DNA of 37,846 nt from a virus. The notes under the pieces are model-generated. The model worked only from the letters and a program-made list of their open reading frames with translations, searched no databases and was not told the origin of the DNA. Both the position numbers and the translations under genes were made by a program. The DNA lies in IMG/VR virus record IMGVR_UViG_3300025000_000044, positions 1 through 37,846 of that record; one strand, given 5' to 3'. Shown one piece after another: positions 1 to 6,986 of the stretch (positions are counted from its first letter, which is position 1; the number at the start of each line of letters is the position of its first letter).

Positions 1-104
1 GAAAACAACAAAAAAATACGGGAGGATCTAAAAGATTACATTGTAGAAACTGGCGATTATCAAAAAACAATAGAAGCGGGTTCGTTAGAGGCGGCTACAG
101 AAAG
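1..104. repeat. Terminal direct repeat (circular contig overlap)
   Basis: Bases 1-104 are identical to 37743-37846. The gene beginning at 37734 continues in frame through the junction to a stop at 268-270. This is the usual signature of a circular or circularly permuted assembly rather than a biological terminal repeat, although a short direct terminal repeat cannot be excluded from sequence alone. The unique length is about 37,742 bp. Confidence 0.95.
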
Positions 105-270
105 TGCGTTTATTTTATGGCCACCTAAAAATCCGTCAACTCTAACAAGGGTAAAAGCAAAAAGACCGTTGAAACTTAAAAGAGGCGATGGTTTATGGCA
201 TTACATTGACACGAGGATAATGCTTAAAAAAGCTGGATATAAAGTAATAAATAACCCCCCAATAAAATGA
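1..270 (+). CDS. Hypothetical protein, 3' part (gene wraps the contig end)
   Basis: This is the C-terminal 89 codons of a 92-residue protein whose ATG lies at 37734. The reading frame is continuous across the circular junction. The protein is basic (motifs such as ILWPPKNP and KAGYKV) and I do not recognise its family. Its stop overlaps the next ATG as ATGA at 267-270, so translation is probably coupled. It belongs to the string of small early genes that runs from 30 kb around the circle. Confidence 0.7.
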   Translation, partial: ENNKKIREDLKDYIVETGDYQKTIEAGSLEAATESAFILWPPKNPSTLTRVKAKRPLKLKRGDGLWHYIDTRIMLKKAGYKVINNPPIK

Positions 271-437
271 AAAAAGAAATAAAATCCGAAGTGAATATAA
301 GACGATCTGGGGGCGGTTTTCTCATAGAAATCACTAACACTCCCATAGACCAAATGTTTGCGGTTACCGAAAACGAATTAGAGCAGATAGTTTTATTAGG
401 GCAAATAATTCTAAAATCTATCCCCCATGAACACTAA
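267..437 (+). CDS. Hypothetical protein, 56 aa
   Basis: A short open frame that starts in an ATGA overlap with the previous gene and ends inside the next gene (start 427). A C-run followed by AATAAAATG precedes it, which is the recurrent start context of this region. The product is mixed alpha/beta in character with no recognised motif. No function can be assigned. Support comes from tight packing with its neighbours and absence of any competing frame. Confidence 0.55.
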   Translation: MKKEIKSEVNIRRSGGGFLIEITNTPIDQMFAVTENELEQIVLLGQIILKSIPHEH

Positions 438-804
438 AAAAGAAACAAGCAAAAACCAAAAATGTATTTGTGATGAATCCGGGTTAAACGAAGAAACCCG
501 TGCGGATATTGGACACTTTAAAAAATGTCCCCAAGCAAATATCCCAAATCAAATCATAGAGGAAGGATTGAAAGAATTTGAGGAAAAGTTTCCTTCACAC
601 ATTTCAATGAATCACGGACTTAAATCCTTCCTCCTCTCCTCCCAAACCAACCTCATCAAAAGATTGATTGAGAAAGTGGAGGGGATGAAAGAGCGAGAGT
701 ATATGGATATGGATGAGGAAACGCAGTATTTCCCAGAAAACGAAAAGTATAACCAAGCCCTCCAAAAAATCATTGATTATCTTAAAGAGGGGATAAAAAT
801 ATGA
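427..804 (+). CDS. Hypothetical protein, 125 aa
   Basis: An acidic, helix-rich protein with an N-terminal Cys cluster (KCICDES, then GHFKKC near residue 34) that could bind a metal. The central LIKRLIEKVEGMKER segment looks like a coiled coil. The start follows TCCCCC directly, without a Shine-Dalgarno site. It ends in an ATGA overlap with the zinc-ribbon gene at 801. Family not recognised; it looks like a typical small phage early protein. Confidence 0.7.
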   Translation: MNTKKETSKNQKCICDESGLNEETRADIGHFKKCPQANIPNQIIEEGLKEFEEKFPSHISMNHGLKSFLLSSQTNLIKRLIEKVEGMKEREYMDMDEETQYFPENEKYNQALQKIIDYLKEGIKI

Positions 805-965
805 AAAAAGAAAAGAAAAAATGGGATTTTAACTGGAGATATAAAGTAGAATGTTATCGTTGCGGCAGAAAAAACAGTTTGAAAGAAACTCATTGTGAGT
901 GTGGAGAAGAAATTGAGGAATGTAAAGAAGCCATAGATAAATTCAAATTTGCGGGCGGTGGATAA
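801..965 (+). CDS. Small zinc-ribbon protein, 54 aa
   Basis: The product has a C-Y-R-C-G knuckle followed about 15 residues later by C-E-C-G, a likely treble-clef or zinc-ribbon site. It starts in an ATGA overlap and behind ATAAAAATATG, the favoured start context. Its last codons contain GGTGGATAA, a near-copy of the box found upstream of two other promoters, and the late promoter starts 6 bp after its stop. Role unknown; probably a protein- or nucleic-acid-binding adaptor. Confidence 0.65.
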   Translation: MKKEKKKWDFNWRYKVECYRCGRKNSLKETHCECGEEIEECKEAIDKFKFAGGG

Positions 966-971
966 CTTTAT

Positions 972-1000
972 TTGCATGTGCTTTAATTCTGTTGTATATT
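972..1000 (+). promoter_or_regulatory. Late promoter (TTGCAT-N17-TATATT)
   Basis: A -35 of TTGCAT at 972-977, an exact 17-bp spacer and a -10 of TATATT at 995-1000 predict a start near 1007. The sequence GGTGGATAA at 957-965 lies 6 bp upstream of the -35. The transcript would begin just before a strong stem-loop and lead into the terminase genes, so this is the likely start of the late operon. Confidence 0.65.
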
Positions 1001-1015
1001 AAAAACATGGAAAGG

Positions 1016-1075
1016 ACATACAAATCACTGGATAGATTCAAAACCATTGTTTGAATTTGCCCAGTGATTTTATGT
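1016..1075 (+). promoter_or_regulatory. 5'-leader hairpin that covers a start codon
   Basis: Arm 1016-1031 pairs with 1061-1075 over 15 bp with one bulged C. An inner stem of 7 bp (1036-1042 with 1050-1056) sits on top. The ATG of the next gene (1072-1074) lies in the 3' arm at the base of the stem. The predicted transcript starts only about 10 nt upstream, so this would be a 5'-terminal hairpin able to limit translation or protect the mRNA end. Confidence 0.6.
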
Positions 1076-1221
1076 TAAAGAAAGCAAAACCATGTTGGGC
1101 GTGTGGGAAGCGTCCTCAGACGAAAGGCATTTTTTGCCATAAGTGCCAGTATTTATCTGTAAAAGAATACATAGAGTATCGCAAGGGTTATCCTCCGCTT
1201 TTATCGGTCATAACAAGATGA
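1072..1221 (+). CDS. Small zinc-ribbon protein, 49 aa
   Basis: Two CxxC knuckles (CWAC and, 11 residues later, CHKC) form a compact zinc ribbon, followed by a basic-aromatic tail (EYIEYRKGY). It is the first gene of the late transcript. Its ATG is buried in the leader hairpin, which suggests translational control. It could be a DNA- or RNA-polymerase-binding regulator, but nothing in the sequence proves that. Confidence 0.6.
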   Translation: MLKKAKPCWACGKRPQTKGIFCHKCQYLSVKEYIEYRKGYPPLLSVITR

Positions 1222-1251
1222 GCAAACATAAACACAAAAAGAGGAAAACTC

Positions 1252-1665
1252 ATGGCTACTGAATTACAAAAGGCGGCAGTAGATAGGTTGGAACACAATA
1301 TAAAAAAGGTTGGGAAGGTAAGTGTTAGCCGTGCTATGCGGGAAACAGTAACCATGAATGGGAAAAGATATGCTCCCTCGGTTGCCAAAAATCCCAAGAA
1401 GCTAACTGGAAGTAAAGGATTTCAAGAGATATATATTAAAAAGGGATTAACGGCTGGACTTATTACCGGCGCCTTGGTAGAAGACATAAAAAAGAAACCA
1501 CAAAATAGATTAGGAGAAATGAGATTGGGGGCTGAAATACTTAAAATGAGTGATAAAGAAAGTGAAGGAAATAAAACTTTAATTATAAATATAACCGGAG
1601 AATCCGCGCAAAGATATGTTAGTATTCCACCCAACGCAGAAGATAGTCGCATTAGACCCTCATAG
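1252..1665 (+). CDS. terS: Putative terminase small subunit
   Basis: A 137-residue basic protein directly upstream of and overlapping the large terminase gene by 50 bp. The N-terminal half (VSVSRAMRET..., KNPKKLTGSKGFQE) resembles the HTH DNA-binding region of phage small terminases, in which cells with 'unlearned' repeats of the form SAKNPKxLTxSKGW are typical. A helical oligomerisation-like part follows (KKKPQNRLGEMRLGAEI) and then a short C-terminal tail. It would recognise packaging sites and recruit TerL. GAGG lies about 9 bp upstream of the ATG. Identification rests on position and motif resemblance. Confidence 0.65.
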   Translation: MATELQKAAVDRLEHNIKKVGKVSVSRAMRETVTMNGKRYAPSVAKNPKKLTGSKGFQEIYIKKGLTAGLITGALVEDIKKKPQNRLGEMRLGAEILKMSDKESEGNKTLIINITGESAQRYVSIPPNAEDSRIRPS

Positions 1666-2839
1666 ATTTAGAGTATTAAGGTGTGGAAGAAGATGGGGTA
1701 AAACCACACTCGCGATAGACCAGATGAAAGGCAGGGCGGCAGTATCTAACTCAAAAATTGCTTATTTATCAAATACATATCAACAGAGTAGAGATATAGC
1801 ATGGGAACAGCTTAAAAGAGATTGTATCAACGCTGGAACCCTAAATGAAGCCCGACTGGAAATAAAATTAGTAAACGGCAGTCAAATAGTTTTAAGGGGA
1901 TGGGAGTCGGTAGAAACTTTAAGAGGCCAGGCATTCGATCTGATAGTGGTAGATGAGGTGGCAAGTATGAATAACTTTTGGGTGAACTGGCAAGAAGTTT
2001 TAAGGCCCACCCTAACCGACACAAGAGGAGAAGCGATATTTATCAGCACCCCCAAAGGATTCAATCACTTTTACGACCTATGCAATTTAGAGCTTACCGA
2101 CAAGGACTTTAAGACATTTCATTTTACCAGTTATGAGAATCCGTACATTCCAAAGGATGAGATAGACCGGGCTAAAGAAACTCTGCCACCCGATAGATTC
2201 GCGCAGGAATATGAAGCGAGTTTCCAAAAGACCAAAGGACTGGTTTATAAAGAGTTTTCAAGAGATAAACACCTATACGAAACTTTACCGGAAATAAGAT
2301 TACAAAAACTTGCGGGAATAGATTTCGGATATAGGAATCCGGCCGCAGTATTGGAAATAAGATTTGACGGAGAAATGGTTTGGGTAAATGACGAATGGTA
2401 TAAGACCGAGAGGACAGATGCCCAAATAGCCGATTATGTTAAAGCATGTAATTTTGAGGCCGTATATCCCGATCCGGAGAACTCCGGAGGCATAGAGGAA
2501 ATGAGAAGAAAAGGGGTCAATGTGCGTGAGGTTATGAAGGGCAAGGGAAGCGTTAGGGCCGGAATTCAGATGATTAGAGAACTCCTGATAAGGAATAAAT
2601 TAAAAATAAATAAACGGTGCGTAAACCTTATCTCCGAGTTTGAAATGTATTCGTATGACGAAAACCGGAACGAACGGAATGAACAGGAAGACCCGATAAA
2701 AGCCAACGATCACGCTTTAGACGCATTACGCTATGTTATATCTTCATGCCTACCAATCATTCAGAAACAAGAGAGGAGGAAACAAATGGGACTGGAGGCC
2801 ATGCACAGTTACAATCACCCCCAGTACAACCTCGTGTAG
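1616..2839 (+). CDS. terL: Terminase large subunit
   Basis: A 407-residue packaging motor and nuclease. The ATPase domain has Walker A GRRWGKTT (residues 24-31) and Walker B DLIVVDE (108-114). The C-terminal RNase H-fold nuclease shows the three expected acidic sites: GIDFG (234-238), YPDPENSG (D286 region) and NDHALDALRY (D364/D368). The length is a little short but complete for this family. It overlaps terS at its 5' end. It would translocate phage DNA into proheads and cut concatemers. High confidence. Confidence 0.95.
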   Translation: MLVFHPTQKIVALDPHRFRVLRCGRRWGKTTLAIDQMKGRAAVSNSKIAYLSNTYQQSRDIAWEQLKRDCINAGTLNEARLEIKLVNGSQIVLRGWESVETLRGQAFDLIVVDEVASMNNFWVNWQEVLRPTLTDTRGEAIFISTPKGFNHFYDLCNLELTDKDFKTFHFTSYENPYIPKDEIDRAKETLPPDRFAQEYEASFQKTKGLVYKEFSRDKHLYETLPEIRLQKLAGIDFGYRNPAAVLEIRFDGEMVWVNDEWYKTERTDAQIADYVKACNFEAVYPDPENSGGIEEMRRKGVNVREVMKGKGSVRAGIQMIRELLIRNKLKINKRCVNLISEFEMYSYDENRNERNEQEDPIKANDHALDALRYVISSCLPIIQKQERRKQMGLEAMHSYNHPQYNLV

Positions 2840-2943
2840 AGTATCTATTTAATGTCAAGATTCCCGATGGGTGTTTGGACCCGGACGGGGGCGATTGCCC
2901 CCACAAAATCAAAGAGGTTAAGACACACTATAATCCAGTATAA
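2746..2943 (+). CDS. Hypothetical protein overlapping terL 3' end, 65 aa
   Basis: This frame starts inside the last 94 bp of terL and continues beyond its stop. The non-overlapping part (VEYLFNVKIPDGCLDPDGG) looks coding, with two Cys. No later start codon is available before the unique part, so the overlap start at 2746 is the only simple choice. Function unknown. It could alternatively be a chance extension of the terL antisense-like frame. Confidence 0.45.
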   Translation: MPTNHSETREEETNGTGGHAQLQSPPVQPRVEYLFNVKIPDGCLDPDGGDCPHKIKEVKTHYNPV

Positions 2944-2948
2944 TGTAA

Positions 2949-3149
2949 ATGAAAATTGAAACTTTTCCATACGGACTTCGGGTTATTTCATTTAATCGTG
3001 GGGAGTGTATCCACAACGATACCATGGGCAGGTGGGTAAATAGATTTATTTATTACAGATATTGTTTGGACTGCAGTAAAAAAACAAAGTTAGAGATTTA
3101 TTGGAATTATCCCTTATTTACATGGAGGCGAAGTTTAAAAGACAGCTAA
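2949..3149 (+). CDS. Hypothetical Cys-containing protein, 66 aa
   Basis: An aromatic-rich small protein with Cys near residue 21 and a later C-L-D-C pair, which may form a zinc site (CIHND ... YCLDCSKK). It follows the previous frame closely and overlaps the start of the next gene by 28 bp. Family not recognised. It is one of many small Cys-pair proteins in this genome. Confidence 0.55.
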   Translation: MKIETFPYGLRVISFNRGECIHNDTMGRWVNRFIYYRYCLDCSKKTKLEIYWNYPLFTWRRSLKDS

Positions 3150-3487
3150 TGACCTACTTGGATACCGGCCATCGCCACGAAAGCATGTCGGGTATGGCGG
3201 CCTGTAAGTATTGCGGAGATCGTTTTAAGAAAGGCGAGGCGTTATATAACCGCATGAGAAGGGAGAAGCCGGAACTTTTCACCAGACCGAAGCAGGAATT
3301 TCAACCAAGCGATAAACTGCGGGAAATGCACACCCGCGTAGTGGATAGGGTCAACCATGATAAACTTTATAGAGACCACTTATTGAAATCCCAATATGGC
3401 ACGATAGAGGAGCAGAATAAAGAAGCTGATTTAGCCAATCAAGGATTTTATAAAAAGAATAGCAATTACAGCAAAAAAGTTCTATGA
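3122..3487 (+). CDS. Hypothetical zinc-binding protein, 121 aa
   Basis: I chose the ATG at 3122 because it removes an unlikely hydrophobic extension. The product has an HRHESMSG stretch followed by CKYCGDRF, a CHC-type or ribbon metal site, then a long charged helical tail. Similar phage genes between terminase and capsid modules are often of unknown function. It ends with a 4-bp overlap with the next gene. Confidence 0.65.
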   Translation: MEAKFKRQLMTYLDTGHRHESMSGMAACKYCGDRFKKGEALYNRMRREKPELFTRPKQEFQPSDKLREMHTRVVDRVNHDKLYRDHLLKSQYGTIEEQNKEADLANQGFYKKNSNYSKKVL

Positions 3488-3729
3488 CACAAATTGTTAA
3501 ATACTTTTGCGATGTTTGCCTTAAAGAGTGTTTGATCAACGATGGATTAGGAACTTTTGCGGGGTTTATCGTGAAATTAAACCCAGAACTTAAACCCCAA
3601 AGATTAGGATTTGAAGGACATTATTGTTTTGAATGCGCCGAGAAGATAATAGAATTTATAGACCAATTAAAAAATGGACCAGATAGCCGAAATAAACAGC
3701 CAGGTGAAAGCAACGGTGGGGGTAAGTAA
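3484..3729 (+). CDS. Small zinc-ribbon protein, 81 aa
   Basis: Two Cys pairs, CDVC (residues 9-12) and CFEC (about 48-51), flank a short beta-rich region in the style of a rubredoxin-like knuckle pair. The C-terminus is low complexity (PGESNGGGK) and overlaps the SET-domain gene start by 56 bp. Role unknown. Confidence 0.65.
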   Translation: MTQIVKYFCDVCLKECLINDGLGTFAGFIVKLNPELKPQRLGFEGHYCFECAEKIIEFIDQLKNGPDSRNKQPGESNGGGK

Positions 3730-4204
3730 GATTCATGGCGTAGGAGTAATCGCTATAACCTCGATCCCCAAAGGTAACAGAGTATATGCCAATGAACTTC
3801 CGAGGATGTATAAGATGCCCTACGGGAGTATAAATAAGTTATTCCCAGAAATTAAAAAGATTATTTTAGACCGATGGCCCTCGTTGGTGAATGGAGGAAG
3901 AATAATAATTCACGATGTTAGATTACTCTCATTGATGAATCATAGCCCCGATCCCAACTACGCCCCCGAAACAGACACTGCCCTAAGAGATATAAACGCT
4001 GGGGAAGAAATTACGGAAAATTATCGTGAAATGAGGGGATGGGAACGGGTTTTTCCTGATTTGCCTAATTGGGAAAAACAGAATAAAATGGAGTTATGCC
4101 CACTGGAATTTATAAAAGAAAATCTCGCTCAGATGAGTATAGACACAATATCGCGTTGGCTCGTTTGGGTAAAAAGCTTAGTGAGGAAACACGAAAAAAG
4201 ATAA
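3674..4204 (+). CDS. SET-domain protein (putative lysine methyltransferase)
   Basis: A 176-residue protein with the SET-domain signatures in order: an N-terminal KIHGVGVIA strand (residues 19-27), the S-adenosylmethionine/knot motif LMNHSPDPN (87-95), and DINAGEEITENY (106-117). SET enzymes transfer methyl groups to protein lysines; the substrate here is unknown. The last 36 codons overlap, in another frame, the start of an HNH endonuclease gene. The native C-terminus may therefore have been altered when the endonuclease arrived. Confidence 0.75.
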   Translation: MDQIAEINSQVKATVGVSKIHGVGVIAITSIPKGNRVYANELPRMYKMPYGSINKLFPEIKKIILDRWPSLVNGGRIIIHDVRLLSLMNHSPDPNYAPETDTALRDINAGEEITENYREMRGWERVFPDLPNWEKQNKMELCPLEFIKENLAQMSIDTISRWLVWVKSLVRKHEKR

Positions 4205-4782
4205 GTGAAGCGCATAAAGGAAAAAAGAGGCCTCCCCTTACAGAAGAACATAAAGAAAAAGTGCGCTTGAATCATTGGTCTAAAAGTATAAAAGCAGAAG
4301 AAATAAAGAGAAAAATTGGAAATAAACACTTGGGTAGAAAACGGTCTGAAGAGGTTAGAAAGAGAATGTCCGAAGCGGCTAAAAAGAATCCAAGAAGATA
4401 TTGGTTGGGAAAGAAACATCCACAAACAGAAGAATCAAAAAAGAAAATAAGCTTAGCCTTAATAAAGAATGGACATCATCCTCCAATACAAGTTGGTAAA
4501 AATAATTGGAACTGGAAGGGTGGAATATCAGCCAACCCTTATCCACGTTATTTTAATGAGAAGTTGAAGTTAAATATAAGAACACGAGATAATTTTATTT
4601 GTTGTTTATGCGGTAGAACGGAAAGAGAGGAGTTAGAAGAATTAAACAGGGTATTGTGTGTTAATCATATAGACTTCGATAAAAAGAACTGCACAGAACA
4701 AAACCTTAATACGTTATGTTTGAGATGTAATGTAAAAATAAATCGTGATAGAGCCTATTGGACTAATTATTTTGCCAAATAA
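4096..4782 (+). CDS. NUMOD3/HNH homing endonuclease
   Basis: The N-terminus MPTGIYKRK and the repeats GKKLSEETRKKIS and GRKRSEEVRKRMSEA are NUMOD3-type DNA-binding modules. A C-terminal HNH nuclease follows, with CCLCG, VNHIDFDKKN and LCLRCNVKINR (two CxxC pairs plus central His). It overlaps the SET gene by 109 bp, and there is no room around it for a group I intron core, so it is a free-standing homing endonuclease. It would cut alleles lacking the insertion and spread by recombination. Confidence 0.85.
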   Translation: MPTGIYKRKSRSDEYRHNIALARLGKKLSEETRKKISEAHKGKKRPPLTEEHKEKVRLNHWSKSIKAEEIKRKIGNKHLGRKRSEEVRKRMSEAAKKNPRRYWLGKKHPQTEESKKKISLALIKNGHHPPIQVGKNNWNWKGGISANPYPRYFNEKLKLNIRTRDNFICCLCGRTEREELEELNRVLCVNHIDFDKKNCTEQNLNTLCLRCNVKINRDRAYWTNYFAK

Positions 4783-4788
4783 AAACCC

Positions 4789-5028
4789 ATGGTTAATTGT
4801 TATAAGTGCGAAAAAACCGAAGTCGCCGAGGAGTTCCAGCGTTGCTCTCTTTGCGAGGCGACTCATAAAGAACTTTGTGCAAAGTTAGACGCGCAGCCCA
4901 AACATTACGAACCTAAAGTCAGAGAGCAACTTTATTCATGGAAAGAGATGAAGCAAGGCATAGAAGTAACCAACTACATAAATCGAGGTGAGGCAGAAAT
5001 TATGGGAATCAGGTTACCACCAGAATAA
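4789..5028 (+). CDS. Zinc-ribbon protein, 79 aa
   Basis: CYKC and CSLC pairs are separated by 14 residues, followed by a further Cys, then a charged tail. The gene begins 6 bp after the HNH stop and may once have followed the SET gene directly. Its function is not recognisable. Confidence 0.65.
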   Translation: MVNCYKCEKTEVAEEFQRCSLCEATHKELCAKLDAQPKHYEPKVREQLYSWKEMKQGIEVTNYINRGEAEIMGIRLPPE

Positions 5029-5029
5029 T

Positions 5030-5344
5030 ATGAAAAAAGGAATAAAGAAAATAAAAGGAGGAGTACCCACTAATGTTCCGTTTAGGCTTCAAGAAATTAA
5101 CTATAAAGCCACCCTAAAATCATTGGGGAGGGTTTATAAATCCGAGGGCGCGACCATTGAAGAAGCCATAAGAGGAATTAAGGTTTCGGGCGGGGCAAAA
5201 GTTACGAGTGTTCTCTCGATAGAACATGGGGATAAGAAAACCGATAGGATTATAAACGGGATAACCGCCCATCGTCTTTTCAGTCAAGGAAGTCCCACCA
5301 CAAGGGAAATTCATTTAAGTAAAGTTTGTATGTTGTTCATATAA
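5030..5344 (+). CDS. Hypothetical protein, 104 aa
   Basis: I place the start at 5030 (ATG AAA AAA GGA), just after the previous stop, rather than at an upstream ATG inside the neighbour. The protein is basic with an alpha/beta pattern (SEGATIEEAIRGIKVSGGAKVTS). A phage-wide family is possible but I do not recognise it. It ends just before the structured RNA at 5355. Confidence 0.65.
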   Translation: MKKGIKKIKGGVPTNVPFRLQEINYKATLKSLGRVYKSEGATIEEAIRGIKVSGGAKVTSVLSIEHGDKKTDRIINGITAHRLFSQGSPTTREIHLSKVCMLFI

Positions 5345-5354
5345 AAAATTAAAA

Positions 5355-5449
5355 AGCCACTACTATCGGGACAACCGTACGATGTCCTGATGTAGTTGCG
5401 TAGTGGCTCTGCATCAGAACATTATCCGGCTGTCTCAGTCGGATTTTTT
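5355..5449 (+). promoter_or_regulatory. Interlocked-stem RNA element 1 plus terminator-like hairpin
   Basis: Stem A pairs 5355-5363 with 5400-5408 (9 bp). Stem B pairs 5387-5395 with 5409-5417 (9 bp, one G-U) and interlocks with A. An inner hairpin (5365-5373 with 5383-5391) competes with B. A second hairpin (5424-5432 with 5436-5444) is followed by six T residues that run into the next ATG. The layout looks like an attenuator that decides whether the 5450 gene and those beyond are transcribed. A possible -10 (TATAAA) lies just upstream near 5340, with no clear -35. Confidence 0.6.
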
Positions 5450-5668
5450 ATGACACTGTTCGAACTCACAAACGAGGAAAGGATGAGATTACAACGCCTA
5501 AACTTGGATACATCTGCCGTATTTGCCCTGAAGAAGCTGTTTTTGAATGTCTGTGTCAGTGAGCCGGCATCCAGTGAGGCAATTAAAAAAATCACCAGAG
5601 CATTTTATGAATTAAGCGTAATGAGGTTGGATGAACAGAAAAAAACAGCAGAAGACAATTTAGTGTAA
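5450..5668 (+). CDS. Hypothetical protein, 72 aa
   Basis: The ATG at 5450 is chosen because the upstream extension would be encoded by the RNA hairpins. The protein is all-helical by composition (LTNEERMRLQRLNLDTSAVFALKK). Its start lies at the end of the T-run of a terminator-like hairpin, so its expression is probably conditional. Family not recognised. Confidence 0.65.
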   Translation: MTLFELTNEERMRLQRLNLDTSAVFALKKLFLNVCVSEPASSEAIKKITRAFYELSVMRLDEQKKTAEDNLV

Positions 5669-5696
5669 AGGTCGTAGGTCAAAAGTAAAAAAAACT

Positions 5697-6104
5697 ATGT
5701 ATAAATTACAGATAATTTTAACATCATTGGTGGCCACATTGTCGGTATTGGTTGCGCTTTTGGCTATCAAGCAGATACCGGAATTAAGTTTTGGCGGGGC
5801 TACGCCCGGACTATATAGCACCGTATCTTCATCTTCTGAAACGAGGATAGGTTCAACCTCGGCAGAAACCATATTCAATACAACGTTTGATTGCACTGCG
5901 CGGGTTATAAGCACCACCGGCAGGGCAATTATGCTTTCTTTCGGAAGCACTACGCCTACGGCTGTAGTGGGTCATGTGCAGGCAGCGTCCACTACGGTTG
6001 CCTATGATTCGGAGATTTATGGATGCGGACAGGTGAGGGCATATGCCTATGAAGTAAGCGCGACGGTTCCATCTTCAACGGTGGGTTTAATAGAATTTAG
6101 ATAA
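5697..6104 (+). CDS. Membrane-anchored Ser/Thr-rich protein, 135 aa
   Basis: A hydrophobic N-terminal segment (about residues 5-27) acts as a signal anchor, followed by a Ser/Thr-rich, beta-structured exterior domain with two Cys (FDCTAR and YGCGQ) that could form a disulphide. Proteins of this type recur at 6279, 12195, 22378 and 24936. It probably sits outside the cytoplasmic membrane or on the virion. No family recognised. Confidence 0.65.
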   Translation: MYKLQIILTSLVATLSVLVALLAIKQIPELSFGGATPGLYSTVSSSSETRIGSTSAETIFNTTFDCTARVISTTGRAIMLSFGSTTPTAVVGHVQAASTTVAYDSEIYGCGQVRAYAYEVSATVPSSTVGLIEFR

Positions 6105-6141
6105 ACTCCTCTTAGTCGAGGGAGATAAAATAAATAAATTT

Positions 6142-6276
6142 ATGTCAACTTTAGAATCAGCCCGCATGCCTTCATTGCGGGACAAGCAAGTAGAAGCGGA
6201 AAAATTAGAATTAGCAACAAAAAAGTCGGCTCCGACAGAGCCATTAAAGGTCGCAGTAAGAGGTAAAAAGAAATAA
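6142..6276 (+). CDS. Small charged protein, 44 aa
   Basis: A short Lys/Glu-rich helical peptide (SLRDKQVEAEKLELATKK) ending in a basic tail. The start follows an A/T-rich leader with GGAG 17 bp upstream, too far for a normal Shine-Dalgarno. It fits between two membrane-anchored proteins. No function assigned. Confidence 0.5.
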   Translation: MSTLESARMPSLRDKQVEAEKLELATKKSAPTEPLKVAVRGKKK

Positions 6277-6278
6277 AT

Positions 6279-6887
6279 ATGCTAAAACATATATTAGTTT
6301 CGTTAGGAATTTCTGTAGTGGTAGTGGCTCTGGGATTGTCTTTATTTACCTCGGAGCCATCAATAGTTGAAGTTGAAAGAATAGCTGAAAGAGTATCTGA
6401 AAGAATAGCTGAAAGAATGGGGGCATTTTCCGGCCCGGAGATAAGTTCGCCCTATTTAGCCATAAATGAAGTCAGAGATTATTATTATAGCGGCACGTTC
6501 GCCAACGCGACTTCAACCCTGTGTTCTTTCCGGCTTCCGCCCGCAACTACAACCCTTATAACTTGGGACGGGCAGATTACCACGGCTACCACGGTTGCAG
6601 TTGATCTTCATTTGGATAATTCAGCAGGATCGGGCAACGCAACTCAATTAACCGCCACATCTTCAACAAACTTAATAACTGCTAATGTGGCTGCCGATGT
6701 ATTGGGTGAGTTAAGTTATCGTGCAACCACTACCGGCATGAACACTAAAAACGTTTTTGGCCCCAATCGTTACTTGGTTTTGGGAGTTAAAAGACCGGAT
6801 AGTATCGCAGATGCTGGAGTAAGCACGGATGTAATTGGAGACGGGTTTTGTAAAGCCCAAGTTCGTATAGTTAATAACGCTCAATAA
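6279..6887 (+). CDS. Membrane-anchored virion/surface protein, 202 aa
   Basis: A signal anchor (residues 5-25) is followed by a short coiled coil built from tandem near-repeats (ERIAERVSERIAERM), also visible as a roughly 12-bp DNA repeat at 6375-6418. A Thr/Ser-rich beta domain follows (TTTLITWDGQITTATTVAV). This looks like a trimeric surface spike or receptor-type protein. It precedes the scaffold gene. Confidence 0.65.
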   Translation: MLKHILVSLGISVVVVALGLSLFTSEPSIVEVERIAERVSERIAERMGAFSGPEISSPYLAINEVRDYYYSGTFANATSTLCSFRLPPATTTLITWDGQITTATTVAVDLHLDNSAGSGNATQLTATSSTNLITANVAADVLGELSYRATTTGMNTKNVFGPNRYLVLGVKRPDSIADAGVSTDVIGDGFCKAQVRIVNNAQ

Positions 6888-6986
6888 ATTTAAACAGATA
6901 CATACGGAGTTAATAAATTATTAGTTAATCAGTGGACTAGGACACTTAATTCTAGAAATTCTGTGACCGTCCATATCACTTAAATT

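Noticed and set aside
1218-1262. 14-codon ORF before terS
   Set aside because: Very short, Lys/His only, and partly overlaps terS; nothing beyond an ATGA junction supports it.
4096-4790. Possible group I intron around the NUMOD3/HNH gene
   Set aside because: There is no untranslated space for P3-P8 on either side and the following gene starts 6 bp later.
6888-6986. Promoter or terminator before the scaffold gene
   Set aside because: Only short A/T palindromes and a 5-bp GGAC/GTCC pairing were found, with no -35/-10 or T-run pair strong enough to call.
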